Of a stretch of DNA of 64,000 nucleotides, positions 18,311-26,543 are shown one piece after another. Below the pieces are notes generated by a model. That model had not been told where the DNA came from and did not search any database. It worked only from the letters and a program-made list of their open reading frames with translations. This DNA is from Clostridium sp031626875. GTDB lineage: Bacteria; Bacillota; Clostridia; Clostridiales; Clostridiaceae. Position numbers and translations under genes: made by a program. Position 1 is the stretch's first letter, and each line of letters begins with the position of its first letter. The stretch is taken from contig NZ_JANDMF010000029.1 of NCBI RefSeq assembly GCF_031626875.1, positions 7,412 through 71,411 on the forward strand, read 5' to 3'.

Positions 18311-18742
18311 TTTATTCTTTGCAGTTGTGGGATTAAAGATACTAATTCAACTGCTGACTTACAAAATAATTCTCCTCAGAATGTAGTAGAAAAGTTTTTT
18401 CAATATAAAAATGAAAAAGATAAATCTAAATTATTGACTACTTTAACAGAACATTGGAATAGTCCAAATGTAAAATGGAAATTTGAAAGTTTTGATAGTA
18501 TCAAGATAACAAATATTGAAGAAGTGAAAAATAAATTAGTTAATGAAGGATATCTTAAATATGGACGAGGAGCTATAAATGGAACCACTGAAACTAATCT
18601 TACTGTATTTAATGTAGAATATGAGACGAAATATAGAAAGTATCTCATTGGCCCAGAATCCTCTGATAAATATTCATGGCAGTTTTTTGTTATAAGAAAA
18701 GATGAAAATTCTCCATGGCTCATTGATGATTTTGGTGAATAA
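18311..18742 (+). pseudogene. lipoprotein-like gene lacking its signal peptide start
   Basis: The open frame starts right after a TAG at 18308 and reads FILCSCGIKDTNS, which looks like a lipobox (L-C) whose hydrophobic leader is gone. The downstream part (VVEKFFQYKNEKDKSKLL, VFNVEYETKY, WQFFVIRKDENSPWLIDDFGE, in pieces) resembles the small DUF4829-type domains of clostridial lipoproteins. There is no ATG with an RBS; the only in-frame alternative is a TTG at 18434. It is probably a truncated gene, or it uses an unusual start. Confidence 0.55.
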
Positions 18743-18781
18743 GTAATATAGGTAGTTCATTGTAGACTACCTATATTACTT
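18741..18781. terminator. bidirectional terminator
   Basis: A 16-bp perfect stem: AAGTAATATAGGTAGT (18741-18756) with ACTACCTATATTACTT (18766-18781). It lies between two convergent genes and overlaps the first stop codon. Confidence 0.7.
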
Positions 18782-18786
18782 ACCAT

Positions 18787-19377
18787 TTATATTTTAAATC
18801 CTGTTCTATCTTCTTCTGTAATTTCTCGAATTACTTTACATGGTACCCCTGCAGCAATTACATTTGATGGAATGCTTTTTGTAATAACACTACCAGATCC
18901 TATAATGGTATTATCTCCAATTGTAACTCCTTGATTTATATGAACCCCTGCTCCAATCCATACATTATTGCCAATTTTCACAGATTTAGCATAACACCCC
19001 CCTGATACACGTTCTTCTGCATGTATTGCATGATTTGATGTGTAAATCCCAACTCTTGGCCCAAACAAAACATTATCTCCAATATCTATTCCCCCACCAT
19101 CTAACAGAACACAATCAAAATTAGCATAAAAATTATTTCCTATTGTAATATTGAAACCAAATTCACATCTAAGATTCGATTCAAAATGTACTCCTTTTCC
19201 CATACTTTTTAGTATTTTTCTTAATATTTCTTCCCTTTCACCCTGAAGTTTACCAAAACTATTATTATATTCATTTGTAAGAAATACTGTATTTTCTCTT
19301 GCTTGAATTAGCTCTTTTGTTAAATCATTGTACATTTTGCCTGATAACATTAATTGTTTTTGCTCTTCTAATGTCAT
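18787..19377 (-). CDS. maltose/galactoside O-acetyltransferase family protein
   Basis: The ATG at 19377 has AGGAGG 7 nt upstream (196 residues). The N-terminal Mac domain (EEQKQLMLSGKMYND) precedes a left-handed beta-helix of hexapeptide repeats (IGNNFYANFDCVLLDGGGI; IGNNVWIGAGVHINQGVTIG; IIGSGSVITKSIP). The active-site pattern ends in NHAIHAEE, giving the catalytic His. Such enzymes (Maa, LacA, NodL) transfer acetyl from acetyl-CoA to sugar hydroxyls in the cytoplasm. It has no clear operon partner: the next gene upstream starts 46 bp away and is unrelated. Confidence 0.92.
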   Translation of the reverse strand: MTLEEQKQLMLSGKMYNDLTKELIQARENTVFLTNEYNNSFGKLQGEREEILRKILKSMGKGVHFESNLRCEFGFNITIGNNFYANFDCVLLDGGGIDIGDNVLFGPRVGIYTSNHAIHAEERVSGGCYAKSVKIGNNVWIGAGVHINQGVTIGDNTIIGSGSVITKSIPSNVIAAGVPCKVIREITEEDRTGFKI

Positions 19378-19422
19378 AACACTACCTCCTAAATCTATAC
19401 TTATCATTTCTTAGAAATCATA

Positions 19423-19689
19423 CTAACATTCCCCATTTTTATCCCTTACTTTTATTGTAAAGAAATCTAAAGTATTAATATCTTTTAGTTGCTTTATTTC
19501 ATCTGCTACCCATTTATCATTTTTTCTTACAAATCTCCAAAACTCTTTAAATTTAACTTTACTAGTATTGGAGCCTTCAATTAACTTACCTGTCTTTTCA
19601 TTTATTTCATAATCTATGGCTTTTGCTTTTATATAAATCCATAGACAATCTATAGAAACAATTGCTCCTAAAATTAAATTTAGATACAA
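19423..19689 (-). CDS. Tim44-like domain protein, short form (probably truncated)
   Basis: The 88-residue frame starts at TTG with GGAGGGG about 7 nt upstream. Its core (AKAIDYEINEKTGKLIEGS, then FKEFWRFVRKNDKWVADEIKQ) matches the C-terminal half of bacterial Tim44-like proteins, which normally carry membrane segments and a longer N-terminal part. Only a short hydrophobic stretch (LNLILGAIVSIDCLW) remains here. It follows the small membrane protein gene by 25 bp, so the two may once have been one locus. It could be a functional mini-protein or a 5'-truncated gene. Confidence 0.6.
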   Translation of the reverse strand: MYLNLILGAIVSIDCLWIYIKAKAIDYEINEKTGKLIEGSNTSKVKFKEFWRFVRKNDKWVADEIKQLKDINTLDFFTIKVRDKNGEC

Positions 19690-19714
19690 AATATATCCCC
19701 TCCAAAAAGATTAC

Positions 19715-19885
19715 TTATTTGTGTCTTAGCTCACTCCATGAGTTAAGAAGTTGTCTAATAAGATTTAACAAAATAGAAATCATCAACAAAGTAATTCCAA
19801 GTACATGGTTATTTCCTTCCCATAAAATTACAGCAGCCACCACCCATAGAAGAATTGATATTATAAACATAAATTTTCTTTTCAT
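19715..19885 (-). CDS. small two-span membrane protein
   Basis: A 56-residue frame starts at ATG after AAGGAAGGGGG. It has two hydrophobic segments (FMFIISILLWVVAAVIL; NHVLGITLLMISILLNLI) and a short polar C-terminus (RQLLNSWSELRHK). The family is not recognised. It is directly upstream of the Tim44-like frame and probably co-transcribed with it. The good RBS and clean coding character argue that it is real. Confidence 0.7.
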   Translation of the reverse strand: MKRKFMFIISILLWVVAAVILWEGNNHVLGITLLMISILLNLIRQLLNSWSELRHK

Positions 19886-19928
19886 AATGTCCCCCTTCCT
19901 TGAACTTGATGAAATTGTTTTACATACT

Positions 19929-20111
19929 CTATCTCATCTTTGTATCACTTAAAGGAATTAGAAATAATGCTCCTATAATTTTGTTATCTAATTCAATTTT
20001 ATAAGCAATAAAGTTTTTGATAATATTAATTTGGGACTCTACCTCATTATATCCTTGTGGCCCTCCATCTTTTCCTAAATAATAATTAGACAAGTTTTTT
20101 TCAATATTGTA
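19929..20111 (-). pseudogene. GNAT acetyltransferase internal remnant
   Basis: The minus strand reads NLSNYYLGKDGGPQGY, then NIIKNFIAYKIELDNKIIGA and LFLIP before a stop. The order (a YYLGKDGGP..Y entry, then an -YKI..DNKIIGA- strand pair) is the N-terminal half of a known GNAT type, ending before the acetyl-CoA loop. There is no start codon with an RBS. It is a second broken acetyltransferase in the window. Confidence 0.65.
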
Positions 20112-20157
20112 TCATTGTTAGTGGAAAAAATTTATTTTAATTAATGGAGGACATTAT

Positions 20158-21504
20158 ATGTTAGAGACTATAATCCTTTTCATGTTTATTATTGGACTTT
20201 TGATATGTTTAGGATTTAATTTACCCCTTCTTTATGCATTATTATTTGGATTTATTATATTTTTCTCCTATGGATTGTCTAAAAAAAATACAGTAAAACA
20301 TATGATACAAATATCTTTTAAAGGAATAAAGACTGTTAAGAATATCTTGATTATATTTTTGTTAATTGGGATGCTTACATCTGTGTGGCGTGCATCAGGA
20401 ACAATATCATTTATTATATATTATTCTACAAAATTAATTATTCCTGAAGCATTTATTCTTATAACATTTATTCTTTGTTGTATGTTATCCATTCTTACTG
20501 GAACTGCATTTGGAACAGTTGCTACCATTGGTGTAATTTGTATGACTATGGCAAATTCAATGGGATTAAATAAAGTATTGGTTGGTGGCGCTATATTATC
20601 TGGTATCTATTTTGGAGATAGATGCTCTCCAATGTCTACAAGTGCACTTTTAATAAGTGAGCTAACAAAAACTAATATTTATAAAAACATTAAACTTATG
20701 ATTAAAACTTCTGTTATACCATTTATAGTTACATGTATTATATATATTATTTTTGGATTTTTGTTTAAGAATAATAGTGTTCCACTTGAAATTAGAGATC
20801 TTTTTGCAGCTAACTTCAACTTACATTGGCTCACTGTTTTGCCTGCTATAATAATTATTTTATTGTCACTATTAAAAGTAAATGTAAAAATCACCATGAC
20901 TATGAGTATTTTAATTGCTAGTATTGTCTGTATTTTTGTTCAAAAAATAGAGTTTGCTTCACTTTTTAAAATGTTTATTTTGGGCTACCATTCATCTAAT
21001 GCAGAAATTGCAACCATGTTAGATGGTGGGGGAATCCAATCTATGCTTAAAGTTTCTGCAATTGTATGCTTATCTTCATCTTATGCTAGTATTTTTGAAG
21101 AAACAGGCCTATTAGAAGGGATAAAAAAATATATTAATAAACTTTCAAGCACAGTTACTCCATTTGGAAGTGTAGCTATAACTTCATTTTTAACATGTAT
21201 GATAACTTGCAATCAAACATTATCCATTATACTAACCAATCAGTTATGCAATGATGTTCTCCCAGATGACTACCAAAGGGCGAATTCATTAGAAAATACA
21301 GCTGTAGTTGTTGCACCACTTATACCTTGGTCCATTGCTGGTGCTGTTCCCTTAGCTACAATATCAGCACCAACAAGTTGTATTTTAGCTGCTTGTTATT
21401 TGTATATTTTACCTTTATTCAGCTTTTTTGTTTTCAAAAAAAAGAATTCTATACATATGCCAAATAGTTATTCAGATTTAAAGAACATTAACCCTATTTC
21501 TTAA
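20158..21504 (+). CDS. NhaC-family Na+/H+ antiporter
   Basis: The ATG has GGAGG 7 nt upstream and gives 448 residues with about 11-12 membrane segments. The family hallmark GDRCSPMSTSALL follows GGAILSGIYF, and the C-terminal half has NQTLSIILTNQL and AVVVAPLIPWSIAGAVPL. NhaC-type carriers exchange Na+ for H+, or in some relatives malate/lactate pairs (MleN type), so sodium-coupled organic-acid exchange remains possible. It is a single-gene unit with a strong terminator. Confidence 0.92.
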   Translation: MLETIILFMFIIGLLICLGFNLPLLYALLFGFIIFFSYGLSKKNTVKHMIQISFKGIKTVKNILIIFLLIGMLTSVWRASGTISFIIYYSTKLIIPEAFILITFILCCMLSILTGTAFGTVATIGVICMTMANSMGLNKVLVGGAILSGIYFGDRCSPMSTSALLISELTKTNIYKNIKLMIKTSVIPFIVTCIIYIIFGFLFKNNSVPLEIRDLFAANFNLHWLTVLPAIIIILLSLLKVNVKITMTMSILIASIVCIFVQKIEFASLFKMFILGYHSSNAEIATMLDGGGIQSMLKVSAIVCLSSSYASIFEETGLLEGIKKYINKLSSTVTPFGSVAITSFLTCMITCNQTLSIILTNQLCNDVLPDDYQRANSLENTAVVVAPLIPWSIAGAVPLATISAPTSCILAACYLYILPLFSFFVFKKKNSIHMPNSYSDLKNINPIS

Positions 21505-21515
21505 ACTAAAATCAA

Positions 21516-21545
21516 AGACCACCCATAAAACAGGTGGTCTTCTCT
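21516..21545. terminator. bidirectional terminator
   Basis: AGACCACC (21516-21523) pairs with AGGTGGTCT (ending 21540), then TCTCTATT. It lies between the convergent antiporter and small membrane protein genes. Confidence 0.75.
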
Positions 21546-21551
21546 ATTAAT

Positions 21552-21737
21552 TCAAACTTTTTCATTCATCCTATTGATTTGGCTAACTCCGCTCATAAAC
21601 ATAGTAAGTCCTAAAAATATCATCATAATATCAATACTGCCATGAAAATAATTTAATAAATGTAAGATCCCTAAACACATCGTTATAATAGCAAATATAA
21701 TTACCAATACAAAACATATTTTTTGATTGATTTTCAC
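21552..21737 (-). CDS. small two-span membrane protein
   Basis: A 61-residue frame starts at GTG with AAGAGG 7 nt upstream. Two hydrophobic segments (ICFVLVIIFAIITMCLGILH; IDIMMIFLGLTMFMSGV) are joined by a short polar loop (NYFHGS). The family is not recognised. It is not clearly in an operon; the kinase gene stop is about 50 bp downstream of its end on the same strand, in the opposite direction of flow. Confidence 0.7.
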   Translation of the reverse strand: MKINQKICFVLVIIFAIITMCLGILHLLNYFHGSIDIMMIFLGLTMFMSGVSQINRMNEKV

Positions 21738-21790
21738 AAAAACACCTCTTGCTTCTATTTATAATATTTTAAACTAGATCATAATAATCA

Positions 21791-22396
21791 TTATCTAATT
21801 CTATCTTTCACTTTATTTATAATTTCCTTGTAATTAACCTTACTAAAATCAGTTGTATCAACATTAATTACTTCTCCACCAATATCAAAATCAAGTATTC
21901 CCCTACTAATAATCATCTCCTCAAACTCCTTCAATGTTATAATTGAATTATTATGCACAGGGCCCTTTGGTGGATATGATTCATTTATTACATGGCCTAA
22001 ATGTCTAGATTTGGAATGATTTCGTTTTACAAATCTATTATAAATAACAGAAATCTCTCCTTGAAATCTAATGTTAATAACTTCATAATTATAAGTCTTA
22101 ATAAGCATATTTAATCTTTTCTTTGAGATATTTTCAAAATTATTTTCTAATATTACAGTTTTATTAAGCTTCATACTCTCTTCTGCTATTCCATACATAA
22201 TATTCATACTTGCTATCCCAAGCTTTACTTTCTCTTCTCTTGATTTAAATCCAATATCATCAAATAATATCTCTTTAATGAAATCCTTTGAGATAACTGG
22301 AACTCCAAGATCCTTACTTAAATATTTAGAAAATGTGGTTTTCCCTGACGCAGGAATTCCTGTTAAAATAATAATATATGCTATAACATTCCCCAC
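21791..22396 (-). CDS. P-loop kinase, zeta-toxin/AAA-33 type
   Basis: The ~200-residue protein has a Walker A motif close to its start (ILTGIPASGKTTFSK), then a SKDFIKEILFDD loop, and later VKRNHSKSRHLGH and an EFEEMIISRG region. This is the small P-loop kinase class that phosphorylates small metabolites or, in zeta toxins, UDP-GlcNAc. No antitoxin gene is adjacent, so toxin action is unlikely. The start is uncertain: GTG at 22396 has a weak RBS, and GGTGGGG lies inside the predicted N-terminus, so a slightly later start is possible. Confidence 0.8.
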   Translation of the reverse strand: MGNVIAYIIILTGIPASGKTTFSKYLSKDLGVPVISKDFIKEILFDDIGFKSREEKVKLGIASMNIMYGIAEESMKLNKTVILENNFENISKKRLNMLIKTYNYEVINIRFQGEISVIYNRFVKRNHSKSRHLGHVINESYPPKGPVHNNSIITLKEFEEMIISRGILDFDIGGEVINVDTTDFSKVNYKEIINKVKDRIR

Positions 22397-22506
22397 CTTT
22401 ATTTCATGCTATAAATAACTTCGATTTCATTATCCTGTATTCAGTTTATAATACTTATTATAACATAAATGCAAAATATAATATAAATCATTCTTCTAAA
22501 TTTCAC

Positions 22507-23253
22507 CTAATATAACCTGAATTTATCCAAATATGCTTTAACTGATCTATTCATTTCCAATGCAAAATCTGACATATATTTACGATTACAATAAGATTTG
22601 GTTCTATATGTAATATTCACATCTTTAAGTCCCATCTTCTGAAATCTTTCTTCATGCATCTTTATATGATCTTCTTTAGTTATTCTATGGTATTTATTTT
22701 TATAAACCATATATTTCCCATCAAACCTAGGTGTTTTAGTTCTATTTTTTTCATCTTCTGTAGGATAACCATAAATAATCATAGTAGCTGGAACAACATA
22801 ATCTGGAAGATTTAATAATTCCCTTACCTTTTCTTCATTTTCAAGTATATCTCCTATATAACACGAACCTATATCTAATGATTCTGCTGCTATTACTGTA
22901 TTTTGAGCTGCTATTAAAGCATCAGTAAAAGCAACAAGCAAATCTCCTTCTCTTGGTATTCTTGGGGCACAATCTTCAATTGAGAATATATCATACCATC
23001 TTTGATAATCTGCAAGGAATATAAGTATCATAGGTGCTTTTTCAATAAAGTGTTGATTATCACAATAAATAGCTAACTTTTTCTTTAATTCTTTATCTGT
23101 AACATCAATTATACTGTAACGCATCATTAAACCAGCTGTTGGTGCTTCAAAAGCAGCATTTATTATTTCTTCCTTGACTTCGTCTTCTATTGGTTTGTTT
23201 TCAAACATCCTAATTGTTTTTCTATTCTTTATCTGATTTAGTACTTCATTCAT
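22507..23253 (-). CDS. nitroreductase-family FMN protein
   Basis: The 248-residue protein starts at ATG, 7 nt after AAGGAG. The FMN-phosphate contact is NRKTIRMFENKPI, with the second conserved region EAPTAGLMMRYSIID and a third, ESLDIGSCYIGDIL. The C-terminal ~60 residues (KYHRITKEDHIKMHEERFQK) extend beyond minimal nitroreductases. It should reduce nitro compounds, quinones or similar acceptors with NAD(P)H in the cytoplasm. No operon partner is evident. Confidence 0.92.
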   Translation of the reverse strand: MNEVLNQIKNRKTIRMFENKPIEDEVKEEIINAAFEAPTAGLMMRYSIIDVTDKELKKKLAIYCDNQHFIEKAPMILIFLADYQRWYDIFSIEDCAPRIPREGDLLVAFTDALIAAQNTVIAAESLDIGSCYIGDILENEEKVRELLNLPDYVVPATMIIYGYPTEDEKNRTKTPRFDGKYMVYKNKYHRITKEDHIKMHEERFQKMGLKDVNITYRTKSYCNRKYMSDFALEMNRSVKAYLDKFRLY

Positions 23254-23353
23254 AACTTTTCTCCTTCATTCCATATATACAATCATAAAAGCTTATACAT
23301 CATATTATTTTCAATTTTATTATTATTTATATCAATTAACTGATTATATAAAT

Positions 23354-23384
23354 AAAAAAACTCCTAAACTTATTTGTTTAGGAG
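23354..23384 (-). terminator. intrinsic terminator of the DUF438 gene
   Basis: GTTTAGGAG pairs with CTCCTAAAC (23361-23369 / 23376-23384) and is followed on the minus strand by TTTTTTTATTT. Confidence 0.85.
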
Positions 23385-23438
23385 TAAAAGGTACTAGTTC
23401 TTAATTGTTACATCATATAATATTTTCATACTGCATAA

Positions 23439-25211
23439 TCATACTTGAACCTTCAGTTGAATTTCTTCTACAATTTTATTTATCAAATCATTAACCTCAA
23501 AGCTTCCTCTAGCACTTATCATTTCTATTGTAGCCATGGAAGCCATAGTTTTAAATAATAAAGAATTTTTTAACTTACTGAATTTAGGAGATAAATCAAC
23601 TAAAAAATCTTTTATAAATGGATAATCTTTTACTATATCTCCTATTACGGTATCTTTTGTAATTCCATACTCATTTTTAACTTCTATGACTGACTCCTTA
23701 ACAGGCTTCTCTTCTTCCTTTTTATTTTCCCAGGACAAGAGCCTTTGATTTCCTGTGAGGCTTCTGATGTGTGTAACATCCTGCATCATTTCCAAAACCC
23801 CTCTAAAATTTCCCTCTTCATCTCTTACTGCATTATAAATGATATATATAAATTTCCCGCCCATTTCCAACCAAAATTCAGCTTCATCATGCTCTCCTGC
23901 TCTAAAAGATCTAATAATTTCTTCAACAGTAGAAACACTTTCCCTTGGATGACAGTTTTGAACTTGTCTTCCAATAACTCCTGCACTTCTTGGGAATACT
24001 CTGTGCTTGGTATCACTATAAAACTTCACTATATCATTTTCATCCACATAGGATAAATCTACCTGTAAATGCTTAAATATAAGATTAATCTGTTGAATTG
24101 TCAGTTTTCCCTGACTCACATCCAGCACTTCATTTTTTGAGGGAGCAGAAAGCATTCCATGTTTTTGAAACACTTTTGACAAATCCTTAAGCAATTCATT
24201 GTTAGATTCTAAAGCATCTCCAACTTCCTTCTCATTTCCATAAGATGGTGGATTTTGAATTAAACAATAACCAATTTCGTCATCGGCTTTTCTCATTTTC
24301 ACAAAATCCTCTTGAGTTAGTAAATCCAAAGCTGTTGGTAATAGTACTTCCTCTTCTTTTACCATCATGTCTTCTACCATCTCAATGACTTCTTCTTGAA
24401 TCTTTAAAAATTCTTGATCTTGGTCAGCCTGTAAATAATCCTTTGCTTTTTTAATAATGTCTCTTACATTATTATCTAACGTCCACATAACTTTTGAAGG
24501 CTTATCAAACCCCTTACTCTCTAAGGCAGAAAACAATTGGTTTTGCTTTCTTGAGAAATGAACATTTATTTGTCCTAATTTATCATAAAGCTCAAACCAT
24601 TGATTCTTAATAAACTTATCTTTTAACTGTCCCTTCATTTCTTTAAGTACTTCTCTTATAGCTTCGATCTCATCAAGATAAGTTCTAATTGGATGTCCTG
24701 AAGACAGCTGAAGTTTCTCGCTTACAAGTATACCTTCGAAGATTTCAAGTATTTCGTCCATTCTTTTTGCTAATTCATCATCTGTAATTCCGTACTGCTG
24801 AAGATATTGTTCACATATAGCAAATTCTTGTGCTGTTACCTTGTTAACAGAAGATTTCAGCTTCATTTTTGCTTGTTCTAAAGATATTTCTCCTTTTAGG
24901 TAGCCTAACTTAATATCCATAATATTTTTGATTTTTGTTTCATCTACCTTCAAGTATTCACCCATTTTAATTTTTTCAAGTTGAGCTTTAGGTGTGAAAT
25001 AAACATGATACTCTTCATCACTTATTTTCTCCATATATTTGTCAAAACCTCTTGATTCCATCATTTTATACATTGGGAAAGGCTCAAAATCTTTAATTAT
25101 ATGTATTCCTTCATTTGGTTTTAGGTCCTCAATAGCCTTTGTAATACAATCCTTAAAGGACTCATGTTCTCCACGCCCATCTATAGTAATATAATTTATG
25201 TCTTTTTTCAT
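23439..25211 (-). CDS. DUF438 multidomain protein with hemerythrin-like and PAS domains
   Basis: I take the ATG at 25211 (590 residues), 9 nt after AAAGGAT; a GTG two codons earlier is less well placed. The order is a DUF2249-like N-terminus (IDGRGEHESF..GIHIIKDFEPFPMYKMMES), the DUF438 region, a hemerythrin HHE helical bundle (HVHFSRKQNQLFSAL type, with repeated EE..H/E motifs), a PAS domain (GRQVQNCHPRESV) and a C-terminal DUF1858 region (YGITKDTVIGDIVKDYPFIK). Such proteins are thought to sense or handle NO, O2 or iron in anaerobes. It is a single-gene unit with its own terminator. Confidence 0.88.
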   Translation of the reverse strand: MKKDINYITIDGRGEHESFKDCITKAIEDLKPNEGIHIIKDFEPFPMYKMMESRGFDKYMEKISDEEYHVYFTPKAQLEKIKMGEYLKVDETKIKNIMDIKLGYLKGEISLEQAKMKLKSSVNKVTAQEFAICEQYLQQYGITDDELAKRMDEILEIFEGILVSEKLQLSSGHPIRTYLDEIEAIREVLKEMKGQLKDKFIKNQWFELYDKLGQINVHFSRKQNQLFSALESKGFDKPSKVMWTLDNNVRDIIKKAKDYLQADQDQEFLKIQEEVIEMVEDMMVKEEEVLLPTALDLLTQEDFVKMRKADDEIGYCLIQNPPSYGNEKEVGDALESNNELLKDLSKVFQKHGMLSAPSKNEVLDVSQGKLTIQQINLIFKHLQVDLSYVDENDIVKFYSDTKHRVFPRSAGVIGRQVQNCHPRESVSTVEEIIRSFRAGEHDEAEFWLEMGGKFIYIIYNAVRDEEGNFRGVLEMMQDVTHIRSLTGNQRLLSWENKKEEEKPVKESVIEVKNEYGITKDTVIGDIVKDYPFIKDFLVDLSPKFSKLKNSLLFKTMASMATIEMISARGSFEVNDLINKIVEEIQLKVQV

Positions 25212-25477
25212 TTGCACATCATCCTTTCTTTATAATTTTTAATTTGGTATCTATTTTCAATTAATAAATATTATCATATGAATATAATAACATTTATTTA
25301 TATATAAATCGGTAACTAAAGTTACGTTTTTTATCTGTTTTTTAAAGTACATACATTGTAATCTGCGGATGTTTTTAGTATTTACCTTTAGATTTTTTTT
25401 ATAAGCTCCCCAAAATAAAGGATAAATTAGTTATATCCTTTGTTTGTTATACTCAAAAATTGATTATACTCTTTCAT

Positions 25478-25516
25478 AAAAAAATAATGAACTGGTACTT
25501 ATTTGTCCAGTTCATT
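25478..25516 (-). terminator. terminator; rest of the 25212-25535 gap is empty
   Basis: AATGAACTGG (25486-25495) pairs with CCAGTTCATT (25507-25516), then T-rich minus-strand sequence. It ends the solute-binding protein gene. Nothing else is recognised in this 324-bp gap. Confidence 0.75.
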
Positions 25517-25535
25517 TAGTCTTTTTGTTTAATTT

Positions 25536-26375
25536 CTATGGAATATAGTCTTCTGTTAAATTATATCTAGTCATTATTTCATATAAAGTACCATCATCTC
25601 TCATCTCTTTTAATTTCTCATTTACTGCATTTAATAAAGAAGTATCCTCTTTTCTAAGTACATATGCCCCTTTATATTTATTTTTTTCTAATAATACTAC
25701 TTTAAAGTTTAACTTAGGATTTCTTAAAATAATACTTTTCCCAGTTATAGAATTAGTTAATATTGCTTCTATTGCTTTATTCTCTAATGCTTTTTGCAAA
25801 TCATTACTATTGTATAAAATCATATAATTTTTTATAATTCCTTCATTTTTCCACTTCTCAGCTATTGAAACAAAAACTGAACTTCCAAGTATGCCAATAG
25901 TAGAATTTTTTAAATCTTCTTTATTATTAATACCTGAATCCTTCCTAGTCACTATTGCTTCACCAATATTATAAATAGGATTCGTAAAATTCACTAAATT
26001 TTTGCGTTCTTCTGTTATAAGTATTGATTCCCCTAATATATCGTATTGAGAATTCCTAATGAGCTCTTCCATCACTGTAGCAAAAGGAACATAGACTACA
26101 GAAATTTTTTCAATGCCCAAACGATTAGCAACTTCTTTTACTATTTCTGCATCTGCACCAGTAAATTTCCCAGTCTCAGGATCTTTATATGAAAATGGTA
26201 TTCTATTTGATGATACAACTGTAAGTATTCCTTTTTCTTTTATCTTTTGTAGACTATCCTCTTTTTGCATTAATATCTTATCATCATTTGGTAGTTCCAT
26301 TGCAGAAATTCTAATATTATTTACAAAATTCAGTACTACAATTAAAATAATTATATATCTAAAGCATCTTCTCAA
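25536..26375 (-). CDS. family 3 extracellular solute-binding protein (orphan)
   Basis: The TTG at 26375 (GGGAGG 7 nt upstream) gives about 280 residues; earlier in-frame starts lack an RBS. A basic hydrophobic leader (RYIIILIVVLNFVNN) is an uncleaved-looking signal or anchor without a lipobox. The mature domain matches polar amino-acid binding proteins: VSSNRIPFSYKDPETGKF, GADAEIVKEVANRLG, ITEERKNLVNFTNPIY, and DGTLYEIMTRY at the C-terminus. No ABC permease or ATPase gene is adjacent. Two homologues lie at 36158 and 42159. Confidence 0.9.
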   Translation of the reverse strand: MRRCFRYIIILIVVLNFVNNIRISAMELPNDDKILMQKEDSLQKIKEKGILTVVSSNRIPFSYKDPETGKFTGADAEIVKEVANRLGIEKISVVYVPFATVMEELIRNSQYDILGESILITEERKNLVNFTNPIYNIGEAIVTRKDSGINNKEDLKNSTIGILGSSVFVSIAEKWKNEGIIKNYMILYNSNDLQKALENKAIEAILTNSITGKSIILRNPKLNFKVVLLEKNKYKGAYVLRKEDTSLLNAVNEKLKEMRDDGTLYEIMTRYNLTEDYIP

Positions 26376-26499
26376 TTCAATTACCTCCCACTTATATAAT
26401 GTAAAAATCATAAATAATAAAAAACATTTACACATACTTTTTATTTTTCTTCATATCTTATCTAATTATTCTATTAAAAAATCTATCCTTCATTTGTAT

Positions 26500-26535
26500 A
26501 AAAAAATAGAAAGTAAGTGAAACTCCTACTTTCTA
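26500..26535 (-). terminator. intrinsic terminator of thrS
   Basis: TAGAAAGTA (26507-26515) pairs with TACTTTCTA (26527-26535), followed on the minus strand by TTTTTTTATAC. Confidence 0.8.
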
Positions 26536-26543
26536 TCTTTAAT

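Noticed and set aside
21791..22396. Toxin-antitoxin module based on a zeta-toxin-like kinase
   Set aside because: No antitoxin-like small gene is adjacent; the neighbours are a small membrane protein and a nitroreductase.
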